Source: Caprella mutica
Taxonomy: Eukaryota > Arthropoda > Malacostraca > Amphipoda > Caprellidae
Length of the DNA stretch: 64,000 nt
Reading direction: 5' to 3'
NCBI GenBank assembly: GCA_947561585.1
Contig: CANNZV010000338.1
Span: 273,417-337,416 of the forward strand
Shown here: piece by piece, positions 23,858 through 35,730 of the stretch
How positions within the stretch are numbered: position 1 is the stretch's first letter
Layout: each line of letters starts with the position of its first letter
Notes under the pieces: model-generated
What the model saw: only the letters and a program-made list of their open reading frames with translations
Told to the model about the DNA's origin: nothing
The model's database searches: none
Made by a program: the position numbers and the translations under genes

Positions 23858-25760
23858 GATAGTACATCATCACAATGAAACTTTTCTCTGATAGTACATC
23901 ATCACAGTGACTCTTTTCTCTGATAGTACATCATCACAATGACTCTTTTCTCTGATAGTACATCATCACTATGAAACTTTTCTCTGATAGTACATCATCA
24001 CAATGACTCTTTTCTCTGATAGTACATCATCACAGTGACTCTTTTCTCTGATAGTACATCATCACAGTGACTCTTTTCTCTGATAGTACATCATCACAGT
24101 GACTCTTTTCTCTGATAGTACATCATCACAGTGACTCTTTTCTCTGATAGTACATCATCACAGTGACTCTTTTCTCTGATAGTACATCATCACAGTGACT
24201 CTTTCCTCTGATAGTACATCATCACAGTGACTCTTTTCTCTCATAGTACATCATCACAGTGACTCTTTTCTCTGATAGTACATCATCACAGTGACTCTTT
24301 CCTCTGATAGTACATCATCACAATGACTCTTTTCTCTGATAGTACATCATCACAATGACTCTTTTCTCTGATAGTACATCATCACAGTGACTCTTTTCTC
24401 TGATAGTACATCATCACAGTGACTCTTTTTTCTGATAGTACATCATCACAGTGACTCTTTTCTCTGATAGTACATCATCACAGTGACTCTTCTCTCTGAT
24501 AGTACATCATCACAGTGACTCTTTTCTCTGATAGTACATCATCAAAATGACTCTTTTCTCTGATAGTACATCATCACAATGACTCTTTTCTCTGATAGTA
24601 CATCATCACAGTGACTCTTTTTTCTGATAGTACATCATCACAGTGACTCTTTTTTCTGATAGTACATCATCACAGTGACTCTTTTTTCTGATAGTACATC
24701 ATCACAGTGACTCTTTTCTCTGATAGTACATCATCACAGTGACTCTTTTCTCTGATAGTACATCATCACAGTGACTCTTTTCTCTGATAGTACATCATCA
24801 CAGTGACTCTTTTCTCTGATAGTACATCATCACAGTGACTCTTTTCTCTGATAGTACATCATCACAGTGACTCTTTTCTCTGATAGTACATCATCACAGT
24901 GACTCTTTTCTCTGATAGTACATCATCACAGTGACTCTTTCCTCTGATAGTACATCATCACAGTGACTCTTTTCTCTCATAGTACATCATCACAGTGACT
25001 CTTTTCTCTGATAGTACATCATCACAGTGACTCTTTCCTCTGATAGTACATCATCACAATGACTCTTTTCTCTGATAGTACATCATCACAATGACTCTTT
25101 TCTCTGATAGTACATCATCACAGTGACTCTTTTCTCTGATAGTACATCATCACAGTGACTCTTTTTTCTGATAGTACATCATCACAGTGACTCTTTTCTC
25201 TGATAGTACATCATCACAGTGACTCTTCTCTCTGATAGTACATCATCACAGTGACTCTTTTCTCTGATAGTACATCATCAAAATGACTCTTTTCTCTGAT
25301 AGTACATCATCACAATGACTCTTTTCTCTGATAGTACATCATCACAGTGACTCTTTTTTCTGATAGTACATCATCACAGTGACTCTTTTTTCTGATAGTA
25401 CATCATCACAGTGACTCTTTTTTCTGATAGTACATCATCACAGTGACTCTTTTCTCTGATAGTACATCATCACAGTGACTCTTTTCTCTGATAGTACATC
25501 ATCACAGTGACTCTTTTCTCTGATAGTACATCATCACAGTGACTCTTTTCTCTGATAGTACATCATCACAGTGACTCTTTTCTCTGATAGTACATCATCA
25601 CAGTGACTCTTTTCTCTGATAGTACATCATCACAGTGACTCTTTTCTCTGATAGTACATCATCTCAGTGAGTCTTTTCTCTGATAGTACATTATCACAGT
25701 GACTCTTTTCTCTGATAGTACATCATCACAGTGACTCTTTTCTCTGATAGTACATCATCT
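23858..25760. repeat. 32-bp minisatellite, about 59 copies, locus 1
   Basis: The unit is GATAGTACATCATCACAGTG followed by ACTCTTTTCTCT. Variants (CAATGAAAC, CTTTCCTCTG, CTCATAGTAC, ATCAAAATGAC, CTTCTCTCTG, TTTTTTCTG) recur exactly 736 bp apart, that is 23 units: 24201/24937, 24240/24976, 24297/25033, 24485/25221 and 24541/25277. A 23-unit block was therefore duplicated in tandem within the array. Each unit holds TGATAG, a match to the WGATAR GATA-factor consensus. The same unit forms the array at 51,021. Confidence 0.97.
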
Positions 25761-25929
25761 TTTTTTATAGTATAGTACACACATAAGAAAAACATTTCTA
25801 AAAATAGAACTACCATTACGCTTTAGCGAGAGAAATATTCATCAGTAAAATTTTTGTGTACTTCAAAAAAATGTTTGACCAATTTCTCAAGATGATAAAA
25901 TGCATCAGCATTAGGGGATATAATTCATA

Positions 25930-26015
25930 GGCAAATTACAGCTGTAGGGCCCATTTAATTCCCGCATAATAGATGTGATAAGTGCATAGCGGGGCACTGT
26001 AATTGGCAGACGGGT
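25930..26015. other. GC-richer patch with inverted AATTACAG motifs
   Basis: GGCAAATTACAGCTGTAGGG at the left and GGGGCACTGTAATTGGCAG at the right place AATTACAG and CTGTAATT in inverted orientation about 60 bp apart. The patch contrasts in composition with its surroundings. It could be a regulatory element or an old inverted-repeat transposon. Confidence 0.3.
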
Positions 26016-26236
26016 AGGGATAGTCAAAAGCCAAGGAGAGAAACTGAAAGCTGCCTCCATTTATCAGCCATGGAAACACTTGCTGGAATAGTGTGTTAAC
26101 GTCTTAGGTATTTTGAGAAAAGATAAAGTTGTGTTAGTGTCACTGAAAATAAAGAGGGGACATCAGTAAATCTCTCTCGGCCTCAGCATTCTCTCGATGG
26201 CTGCCGGAATAGTCCACCTAAAGTAGATAGCAAATG

Positions 26237-26260
26237 CGCTAACCTAAGGTTAGGTTAGCG
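26237..26260. repeat. Small hairpin of inverted TTAGG-type motifs
   Basis: Perfect 9-bp arms CGCTAACCT and AGGTTAGCG flank the loop AAGGTT. The right side contains AGGTTAGGTTAG, two units of the insect telomere motif TTAGG. It is far too short to be a telomeric tract. Confidence 0.6.
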
Positions 26261-29200
26261 GTTCGATTGGAGACATTGAGGAAGGAGTGGAGGGGGGCCT
26301 TTGATCGTTACGATATTCAATTGGGGAGGGATTTACCGGGGTGGAATTTACCCAGAACCCTTTCTAACTGATTTCTAAGAAGTGTGAAGGAAATTTTCAA
26401 GAAATCTGTGGTCGGAGAAAATTCATTTAGTACATTCCATTTAATAATAATGCATTTAATTTAATTAGAATTAAAAAAAAGGTAAGTAATAATTATTCTT
26501 CGAATTATTAATATATTTACATAATAGAAATTCTCTTCGAGTATTAGTATTGATAAAATATATGTTGTTATTTTTTGGCGCTCCATTCCCATCGAACACA
26601 AAGTTCACATTAGTCTTAGCACCACTTAGAGTTGAAATGAAATAATGTATGCAAATCCAACCCATACCTACCAACCTGTCATACTGTAACCAAAGCAAGT
26701 CAGACCAACACAATGAACAGTTTTGGCAAAGTGTTCCTATGTATTCAACCATTTAATGTATACACCAATCAACATAGCTCATGTTCAGTCATAGAGAAAC
26801 GCTATGGTCCAAATGATGTAGTGGCTACCCACGTGATTGACCCGATATTGTAGCGTCATTGTGAAACAATATTTCATAACCTAACAAAAAAAAGTGATGC
26901 TAAAAATGAGTGATTCGTACTTCTATGAAATAAATGGCCCATTTTTTACTGCTTTATGTGACTCATTTTCCTTGATAATAGCTGTAATATTCCCCTAATA
27001 TTCCCCACGTATGTAGCTACGATAATAAAGAACGGAATAGCATCAGCAAATACCCCCACTGAACTGATGCCACTCGTTCACATAAACTACCACCAGCGAT
27101 AAATTTGCTCTGAATTTTCCCTGCTCATTCTACATGAAGTTCTAGCCGAGTCTTTTCGTACCATTTATTTAAATATTGTTCGCTTTTGGAATTCCCAAGC
27201 TTGAAGTATATGTAGTTAACATGCAAAGAACGTACTAGAACACAGAAATGGGTGATAAAGAGCTGGGTTGAACGTGGTCCCCGATATTTGAAGGTCACTC
27301 TGTAGGTACATACTTGAGGAGCGAAAAAAAGACCGGTGGGGGGACTTTAAAAAACTAAAAGAGATAAGCTCTTGGATGCTTACGATGATCGATTGTAAAT
27401 TAAAACGTACCCAAGAAATCATTTGGGGCCATGCTTTTAATCAACAGTTATCATAACGGTTAAAAATAATATTATCAAAATTACACCTACTGCTAAAGTA
27501 TTTTCGTAAGTCAGATATAATCATTATTTATAGATTGTAGATCGTTAAGAACCGTATATATGATTTTGTATTGATAAAAACATTACGACTAATTAGACAT
27601 TTATTATTCTTCGTTCCGCATGCTAAAGGCATGAAAAACACGAAACAGCATAATAATTTTGAAAATATTATTCCATTCCAGATGAGAGAAAAACAACCGT
27701 TTGTCAATTAGCTAAGATTGGAAGCAATAACATTATCTTTAGATTCTCGTGATGTTCGTATTACAGCAAATGCGTCAGCCATTCCTTGTACCATGGGTTA
27801 AACATTAACATTTTAACTATCAAACACCCCTATCAATCATAACAACGGACGCAAGAAATTGGCTATTCTTGAACTAATACTTAAGTTCAATTTTGTAGTG
27901 GAGATAATATTCAAACGGACACAAGGCATCGCTGCAAAATTGAAATAGAATGCCAGAAAGCGACCTTTTTTTGTTTCATCGTACCAATATGCATCAAGAC
28001 GCCCACGCCCAGACATACCTAATGCAAAACAACAGCGGGTATATCACGCCTAGTACATAACCACTATACCTAAAACAACCACCAATCGGTTGCATTCATA
28101 ACAACACTGTCTGAAAAACTTAGTAGATAGTTAATGCAGTTAGTTAGTGAATAGGGAATATAACTTATAAGTAATCTCTCATTCCTTGTTGAATTTTAGT
28201 TAGTATTTATGTATTTCAATATTTACATTATATTTTAAACGAGTATATCGATATTATTTGTATCTTCTTCCCGAACTTTTAAATGAAGTATACAACTAAG
28301 TAGACCAAATTGTATATTTCATTGAAAAAAATTCATTTTAGGCGGTAAGAATAAAATTCTTCAGTTTTGTAGAGGGTATTGAACCTTATGGCCAGACGAA
28401 CAATATTGTTCACGCTGAATATTGTAGCCGTTAAAAAATGAGTGTATTCTGTCTTAACGGACAATTAAGTTGAAATTAGTTGTATTATATGCACAGTACT
28501 TCCTTATGAACATCAGAGTATAATTAATTCAAGAGGAAGTGATACAGATCTCATCATCAACAGTTATTGTTGTTGAACGTGTGAGTTGTAAACATCTATT
28601 GTTGCTAACAGTTGCTTGATAGTGTATTGTAGTTCATATAAGGACTTCTGAATCATGTAAAATTAGCAATAACTCTTTTCATTGCATGTACTATTGAGAA
28701 AAAGAGTACTTGGCCCTTTTTATAGAGTATGTAAAATTGCTGTATAATTTGAAATAATTCTTTATAATATTTAATAATTTTTTAAAATCTGTAATTAGAT
28801 TTTGAGAAGAAGGATCAACCGCATAAAATTATATTAATATTACAATTTTAATAAATTATATTCAGTGTATAAATCTTTTTTGATAGTAAATGTGTAGAAA
28901 TTTTTTTAAACTCAACGATATTGCTTCAAAAATATTTAATTATCTCTTTTAATTTTCAAAGCAGTTTTCCTGCCATATTTAAGTTCAATAATTATCACTG
29001 ATTTAGATGAGTTATTGCAAGAAATTTCTTAATGATAGAAAACGATAAGACCTCAAATAGTGAATTAATATTCTTCGACTTAATATGTTGATAATTTTCA
29101 CCATCAAAAACAAGAAGAACTCAGGTAAAAATAAATGATTAATTTAGCTTTGAGCAATTTTGGTAGATCATTAAAGTACATATCCATATTATGGCTTCTC

Positions 29201-29359
29201 CTCAGTATTTTTTAGCTGTTTATGTTGTAATTAAAAGTATTTAACTATCAATAAATGTCTAAAATATATGATCATGTGCTATTTTATGCATATTGACGAA
29301 TATTTAATATCAATTAATGGAATTTCCTTTTCTCTATGAGAATAATAAATGAAGATGAA

Positions 29360-30350
29360 ATAGAGCAAAGGGTCTATCGAAGGAGAGAAGAGAGGGTTTA
29401 GTCGATATGATTCAGATAGAGTAAAGGGACTATCTAACATTTGTGAGTAAAGGGTCTATCTAACATTTGTGAGTAAAGGGTCTATCTAACATTTGTGAAT
29501 AAAGGGTCTATCTAACATTTGTGAGTAAAGGTCTATCAAACATTTGTGAGTAAAGGGTCTATCTAACATTTGTGAGTAAAGGATCTATCTAACATTAGTG
29601 AGTAAAGGGTCTATCTAACATTTGTGAGTAAAGGCTCTATCTAACATTTGTGAGTAAAGGGTCTATCTAACATTTGTGAGTAAAGGGTCTATCTAACATT
29701 AGTGAGTAAAGGGTCTATCTAACATTTGTGAGTAAAGAGTCTATCTAACATTTGTGAGTAAAGGGTCTATCTAACATTTGTGAGTAAAGGGTCTATCTAA
29801 CATTTGTGAGTAAAGGGTCTATCTAACATTAGTGAGTAAAGGGTCTATCTAACATTTGTGAGTAAAGGTCTATCTAACATTTGTGAGTAAAGGGTCTATC
29901 TAACATTTGTGAGTAAAGGGTCTATCTAACATTAGTGAGTAAAGGGTCTATCTAACATTTGTGAGTAAAGGGTCTATCAAACATTTGTGAGTAAAGGGTC
30001 TATCTAACATTTGTATGTAAAGGGTCTATCTAACATTTGTGAGTAAAGGGTCTATCTAACATTGATGAGTAAAGGGTCTATCTAACATTAGTGAGTAAAG
30101 GGTCTATCTAACATTTGTGAGTAAAGGGTCTATCTAACATTTGTGAGTAAAGGGTCTATCTAACATTTGTGAGCAAAGGGTCTATCTAACATTTGTGAGT
30201 AAAGGGTCTATCTAACAATTGCATTTGTGAGCAAAGGGTCTATCTAACAATTGCCTTTGTGAGCAAAGGGTCTATCTAACAATTGCATTTGTGAGTAAAG
30301 GGTCTAAGTGGTAGATAGACCCTTTACCCTACTCTACTCTACGAAAACCT
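29360..30350. mobile_element. Inverted-repeat element with expanded 26-bp core
   Basis: The outer ends are imperfect inverted repeats: left TAGAGCAAAGGGTCTATCGA (about 29,361), right GATAGACCCTTTACCCTACT (about 30,315). The junction at 30,297-30,330 forms a hairpin (AAAGGGTCTA, short spacer, TAGATAGACCCTTT). Nearly all of the interior is a 26-bp tandem array. A one-unit relative at 45,685-45,764 has the same order: left TIR, one unit, then ATCTAAGTGG and an inverted right TIR. I infer an array grown inside a MITE-like element. Confidence 0.65.
29415..30306. repeat. 26-bp minisatellite, about 34 copies
   Basis: The unit is GAGTAAAGGGTCTATCTAAC plus ATTTGT, with an ATTAGT subtype dispersed at multiples of the unit (about 29,594, 29,698, 29,828 and 29,932), which points to block duplication. 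The last three units (about 30,203-30,300) are 32 bp long through an AATTGC insertion and show GAGCAAAGGG variants. Confidence 0.95.
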
Positions 30351-30612
30351 ATGCCACATAGATGCGAAATTCTATTAAATTATTAATAATGACCTCAAGT
30401 TTATCAAAGTAAAATTACACGGACTTTTGTAATATTATCCGAAGATTCAGGCTGCAATGGCCCCAACAAGACTTTTATAAGTACTAATAAGCACGAAGGA
30501 ATTTTTAGTGGAAGAGATTATGGTGATTACGAGCCTAACATGGCTAAGGCATAGGTTCAAGCCTCCTAGAACATCAGGCCTCACCAATCGAATAAAATGA
30601 ACATGAACACAA

Positions 30613-30816
30613 CACTCCTATAGTGTTGTCCTCTATAGTGAATGTAGTGCCTTCAGTAAGAGAACTACCCCGTATAGTGAATACATTTTCTGTAGTACGC
30701 CATGAATGGCAATCAGTTTTAGAAAACTGATTGCCATTTTATGGCTGACTGAAGGAAATTTGTTCACTATACGTTGTAGTTCTCTTACTCATGATTCACA
30801 TTCACAATAGAGGAGT
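30613..30816. mobile_element. MITE-like palindromic element, family 1 copy 2
   Basis: The best preserved copy of the family. The left arm CTCTATAGTGAATG, AGTAAGAGAACTACCCCGTA, TAGTGAATACATTTTC pairs with the right arm. The centre is a perfect hairpin, AATGGCAATCAGTTTT (30705-30720), loop AG, and its complement (30723-30738). The right end is CACAATAGAGGAGTT. The left end carries an extra ACTCCTATAGTGTTGT before CCTCTATAG. Confidence 0.85.
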
Positions 30817-32507
30817 TGGACTATATATAGTTTAAGCCTGTCAGAAAAAAATAATCGCCAATCATCAGTGATTTCATTTTATCATGAATTTTAAAATAAT
30901 TACAATCTCCCGTTTTCTATCGGAAGTATTCTATTTAACAGTACCAACATAAATAACGAAATGGCGGTTATATAGTTTCAGATTGGGATACTGTCCCAAT
31001 AATTTACTTAAGTTTTACATCTAAAAGCCAGACAGTTTTAATCTCTTCAGAGTTTACGTTATAGATAGGAGTATTTTAAATACACAGAAAAACATGAATG
31101 CATTTGGGTGACCAGGATTTATATCTACTTGCGTTGAATAATAAAAAAGATATACACACTTTAAATCTTGTTAGGGGGTGTATCTCTTGTTACCGTTGTA
31201 CTATGTATTATCGTAGAAAAAGATATCGATTCAAGAGTATAAAAATTAAAAAAGGATGAAGAATGACCGATTTTCATCTTTCTCTTTTATTGTAGGCTAT
31301 AAAAGTATAGTTTATTTTGATAAGTTAAATGTTCTTTATTCATATTTATTTCAGTTAATAATTTAGATAATTTAAATTGATCAAAGATATATTCATCTAA
31401 GTTAGGTAAAAATTGACCATTTTCAAAAACCTAAAAATATAGGATGAAATTTTAACTTTTAAATTAAAAAATCAGATCAATATGTCACTTTGATTTATTA
31501 GTTAAACCCTGCCAGTGGACTTTAAATCTAACTAACATTGGTGAAAAAGAGCGTCCAAAGTATACTCGGTATCTGTGTACCTTTTTTAGGCTTAATTAGA
31601 CAGCACTTAGTGAGCTGATACGAGGTCTTAGTATTTTGATAATTAGGTTATTTACGACGGCTGAGGTTTAAGTGGTAAAAAATATGAACTATATTCGACT
31701 TTCTAGACTCTAAGTCAGAGATAATTGATACAAAAAATAGGTCTTAATATTCATCATCAATTTAGAAAATCATTTGATTCGCACCGAAAATAGCATTTAA
31801 AAATGCCTATATAATTATTAAATTGACACGTGGTTAAGATATGCAAATGGCTGAATTTAAAGAATTGAATAGTTCTATAATTAAGGAATTAAGAATATAA
31901 AATTAATTTACTTAAATAATTTTATATACGAGCTCAAATTAATTTTTTTTCTGGTGGAATAAAGAATGAAATTGTAACTATAGAAGTACCTATTATAAAA
32001 AAAAACTCAAATTTGTATTTATATGAATTAATTTGTTATTAAAGTTAAATATTCGGCTATGGTTTAAATATTAAATATTCAGCTATCAATAATTAACTAA
32101 AACAATCTGTGTATATTAATTTACATAACAAATTTAGTCTAATTAATAATGACTTATATTTATATATATAATTCATAAGGCTAATATAGATGCAATATAA
32201 TATCCTGATAATTATTAAATATAATTATCATTTACAATTAAGAAACTATACATATATACATTCATTTCCATAGGTGAAATATACATAACAGTTCTATAGC
32301 CACTCATTAAATTTCGAAGATAACTACTGTGCAATAACAAATACAATTAAATGATAATAAATTATCCTCTGATGGTACTTAGCGTTATTAAATAGGCATG
32401 CCAAAGGTAGCCGTAGCAACTTATTTCAGTCTAAGAATATATTTACCATATCAGTGGAAGCTAGAAGAACGCAATAATTGACCAAGATTATATATACAAT
32501 ATATCTA
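30817..32507. other. AT-rich non-coding stretch
   Basis: I see no gene, RNA or repeat that I can support here. Confidence 0.5.
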
Positions 32508-32509
32508 TA

Positions 32510-33065
32510 TCTGCAGGGGTTGGACATAAAAATGGAAACAACTTGCAGGTATAGATTTGTGTAGCTCCTGACTAACAGTTTGAGTGTTATCTATATCTGG
32601 CAATATGGAATATCAAGGGAATATCCCAGGGAAAAAAGATTTATCCTTGGGGGTTATTCCTTCAATATCCTAGGAATAAAACCTTGTTGCAAGTAAGATG
32701 TTTTCTGTAGGTGTTCATTGCAGTGATTTTAAGAGCCATGATCATGTTTTTGCTCTAACATTTCTATTTAGAGTTGACAGGACGTTTTTCCTTCTCTATC
32801 AAAAGAAGTCCTTCCTTTTGAGACCGCGTACCTCTTGAAACGAAAAACATTCGGACAGTCTGACACACGAGAACCAAGATGACCTTTTTGAAAGTCCAAG
32901 AGTCCCATTTTATAAGGTTATAACCAAAGAACTGTTTACATAAATAAACATCTAAAATAAACAAATGATATTTAAATATCTCCAGCTTTGTTCATCTAAA
33001 ATATGTTCCTAGATTACGAAGGCAAAATGTTAGGTGTTCCCATTTTTTTTGCCCAGTCCTGTCTG
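32510..33065. mobile_element. Tc1/mariner-like non-autonomous element, copy B
   Basis: The left end TCTGCAGGGGTTGGACATAA and the right end GCCCAGTCCTGTCTG (with TTTTTTTT before it) are Tc1-type inverted repeats. Read inward they are CAGGGGTTGGACA and CAGGACTGGGCA, each followed by an A-run and ATGG. TA flanks both sides (32508-32509 and 33066-33067), the Tc1/mariner target. Interior blocks match copy A at 4951. About 550 bp with no intact transposase; a 66-codon minus frame (32,764-32,964) shows no transposase motif. An inner segment (32,595-32,690) with GGGAATATCCCAGGG looks like a nested inverted-repeat insertion. Confidence 0.75.
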
Positions 33066-33067
33066 TA

Positions 33068-34192
33068 CAACAAGCTAGTGTCTGTTTCTAGTCTCATGAA
33101 TAGCGGCTAATTTGAATAGTACTAATCAAAAGAAACTATATAAAATAATTCATGTAGCCATTTGAACTTTAGAACTGGAACTAATTCCACTCCATTCATT
33201 TAGAACCGAATTAGTTAGTCAGACTGGAAAGTGAACCTAGTTTGGAATGGGAGACGAGAATTAAGCTGAAAAAGATTGTAACTTATATGAGTTTTATATT
33301 GTTGATTGTGATTAAAAAAATGCATGGATAATTTGTTGATTTTGTTCATTACGAATTGTCATTTCATTGAAATTTTAAATAGTCTTTAATTTCAGAATAA
33401 TTTATGTAATGGAACTGGTTTTACTGTTTTATGAGCTACTTTTAGATATTATAATTTTCTATTGTTAATTCAATGATAAATTGTGAAATAATAAAACATA
33501 TTTCAGAACTCCAATTTTGTGTTTATTAATTTGGAAATTTTATAAATTCATATTAACATTGATTTAATCATTTGATAAAAATAAAAAGTAAAATATATAC
33601 AATATGAATAATAATTGAGTAAAGTTTTTAATATATTTTAATCACTTATAATTAATATTTTAATGTACTATGATTTATTTATTGTAATCTTCTGCAAGTG
33701 TAATTCAAATTTAAAATAAATCAAATTTCAAGTATTTATAACTATTATGAAGAATATAAAAATCTATATAAAAAATGGAGAATTTACATATAAAAATACA
33801 CTAAAATGAAACATAATACAACTTGTTTAATTTAATTTTTCATGCAATATCAATTTCATGGCAATACATTCTTCAACACTCAGTAAATACAAGACAAGTC
33901 ACAAATAAATGTCCTTATACATTTTAATTATAAATAACATTTTACACATCACGAAGAAAAGAAGAGAAAGCTTGCAACGGTATAAAATGTTGAGAAAAGC
34001 ACTATTTTTAATGAAGAGTCAGCCACATTAACTGATTAGGTACGGATAACTGGCTGAATGATGCAGAAATTCCTCTCAAAATGTACAATCTTTAAAATAC
34101 CTCCGAATTCTTCCTATTGCTAACACTACCCAAAAATAATTCATTGTCTTTAAATTCAATTAAATTTCATATCAAATACATTAACTGAAAAC
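33068..34192. other. AT-rich non-coding stretch
   Basis: Strongly AT-rich, particularly 33,280-33,860. No supported feature. Confidence 0.5.
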
Positions 34193-34354
34193 ATGCAACG
34201 TCGGGTGAATGATTGGATAATACTTTTCCAGCTGCACCTACGACTTGTGAAGTTGAAAGCTGGAAAGTTGACAGTAAAAGCTAGGGTAGGTGTTCTGGTC
34301 GCGATAGTACAGCCCGACAGTTTCCAGATAAAAGAAAACAAATGGCAACCTTAA
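34193..34354 (+). CDS. Unrecognised 53-residue ORF, possible exon
   Basis: Begins ATG CAA CGT and ends TAA. The residues include VNDWIILFQLHLRLVKLKAG and KLTVKARVGVLVAIVQPDSF, with regular charged/hydrophobic spacing unlike the I/N/Y-rich background. The frame stays open upstream of the ATG for a further dozen codons. The layout of a hydrophobic helix, then VKLKAG, then a second hydrophobic stretch vaguely recalls C-termini of insect chemoreceptors, but the diagnostic residues are missing and I do not assign it. The opposite strand is also open here (34,156-34,341), which weakens the case. Confidence 0.2.
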   Translation: MQRRVNDWIILFQLHLRLVKLKAGKLTVKARVGVLVAIVQPDSFQIKENKWQP

Positions 34355-35565
34355 AGCGCAGAGAACATAACTATCTTCTTTGCTCCGTCCAATTAAAACC
34401 AGTCAAGTGTCTTTGGATTTTAAATTGCCTGATAATATCGTCTTCATGAGGGAGAATAAAATGAATGTACACAATTTTCAAACTACATACATATTTCAAA
34501 TGAGAGCGACGGCTACATTCAGCCAGTTGAGCCAAATTAAGATATTAGAACGAAGGAAAGGATCTAATTACCTATAAATGATTTGTACAATTACAAATTA
34601 CTAAAGTTAGTACAAGTTTCCTTTGCTATGTATCCAGAGAAAAAAACATAGTGGTAATAGAGAAAATTAAGTATGGAACACTACTAATCGAGCTAGAAGA
34701 ACTATCGACGGAAAAAAAAAATTGAAATTACATTTTTCATATGATAAATTAAATGTCAATTCTAGGAATTCGTCCATAATGATTGTTGAGAGTTAAATTA
34801 TTGACTATCTTTCTGTTAATGGAATACTACACCATCATAAATATTAGTTGGTCTGGGTACAAGAAGACAAATGTGTAAGATTTGAGAATAATAGGATATT
34901 AGAAAGCTGTGATTTGTCAAATTAGCATCATCACAGTGGCATCACATAAGTTTCTTATCATGTATTGGCATATTACCTATGGTAGGTAGAACGTTGATTG
35001 TAATATTCAACTTCCGATAGTCATTGAACCATGACTGATTATTGACTACAGGTTTAGAAAAAATGAACGTGTGTGTTTGGATTTACCGTATAGGATTGTA
35101 AGAATTCTTACAGAATTGTAACAAAATATTAGGAGTACCCTAATTTTCAAAAACAATATATACCTTATTTGATAATTGAAAATTCTAATGATATCAGAAT
35201 AGGATAGAATCATACATTACTCCTTTTTTATAATCAAATTAAGAGGGAAACAGTCAATTGATTTCCAGATGGGAAACATTACCATTCAATCATGCATGAA
35301 ATATAATCAAGTGAAGCAAATAGAGATCACTTTGACCTAGAAATGATCTATGCATGAATTCCATAATTACATTGAACTTTGAGGCATCCATCATCCCTCG
35401 GTCAACTTACACAACAGAAACTTATATATAACGAGACTCTTGACTCTCTATATATGTGTGTGCCTTGTAACAAAAAGCAATTTCAGAAAATTACAAGAAG
35501 GCTAAAGCTGAAATGAAAAAGTAAATATTAGCTTGGAAGCTGTAATGACAAGCCGCAGGGTTCAC
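34355..35565. other. AT-rich non-coding stretch
   Basis: I see no gene, RNA or repeat that I can support here. Confidence 0.5.
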
Positions 35566-35727
35566 TCAGTCAAGCTGAGTCCAACATTTTGCCAACAACG
35601 TAGCTAGAGCCTTCTCGCGGAATTTCTCAGCATGTCTTCCAAAAGTTATGATTGACAGCCCCCAGATCGCAGGGCCATCTACGGAACCTTTGAACTCAAA
35701 GTACGATGCAGTTGCCAGATGATAAAT
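35566..35727 (-). CDS. Unrecognised 53-residue frame, possible terminal exon
   Basis: The minus strand is open from after a TAG (35728-35730) to a TGA (35566-35568). The translation contains ATASYFEFKGSVDGPAIWGL and RHAEKFREKALATLLAKCW. The composition (A, K, E, G, W, few N/I) and local GC are clearly different from the neighbouring DNA. There is no ATG start; a TTTGATGATTGCAG string just upstream on the minus strand could act as a splice acceptor, although the following TAG would then be in-frame unless the AG of TTATTAG is used. I recognise no family. Possible last exon or gene relic. Confidence 0.3.
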   Translation of the reverse strand: MYHLATASYFEFKGSVDGPAIWGLSIITFGRHAEKFREKALATLLAKCWTQLD

Positions 35728-35730
35728 CTA

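Larger units (their letters stand above)
25761..29359. other. Non-coding stretch with a few GC-richer patches
   Basis: Holds an inverted-repeat patch at 25,933-26,015, a TTAGG-type hairpin at 26,237-26,260, and short ORFs without motifs at 26,471-26,752 (minus) and 27,216-27,422 (minus). 28,100-29,340 is AT-rich and empty to my eye. Confidence 0.5.

Noticed and set aside
23858..25760. CRISPR-like regular repeats
   Set aside because: Units abut directly with no unique spacers, and the context is eukaryotic. It is a minisatellite.
26237..26260. Telomeric tract
   Set aside because: Only two TTAGG-type units on each side of a hairpin; far too short.
26227..26270. tRNA- or SINE-like promoter (GGTTCGATTGG resembling a B box)
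   Set aside because: The A box is poor and no cloverleaf or SINE tail could be drawn.
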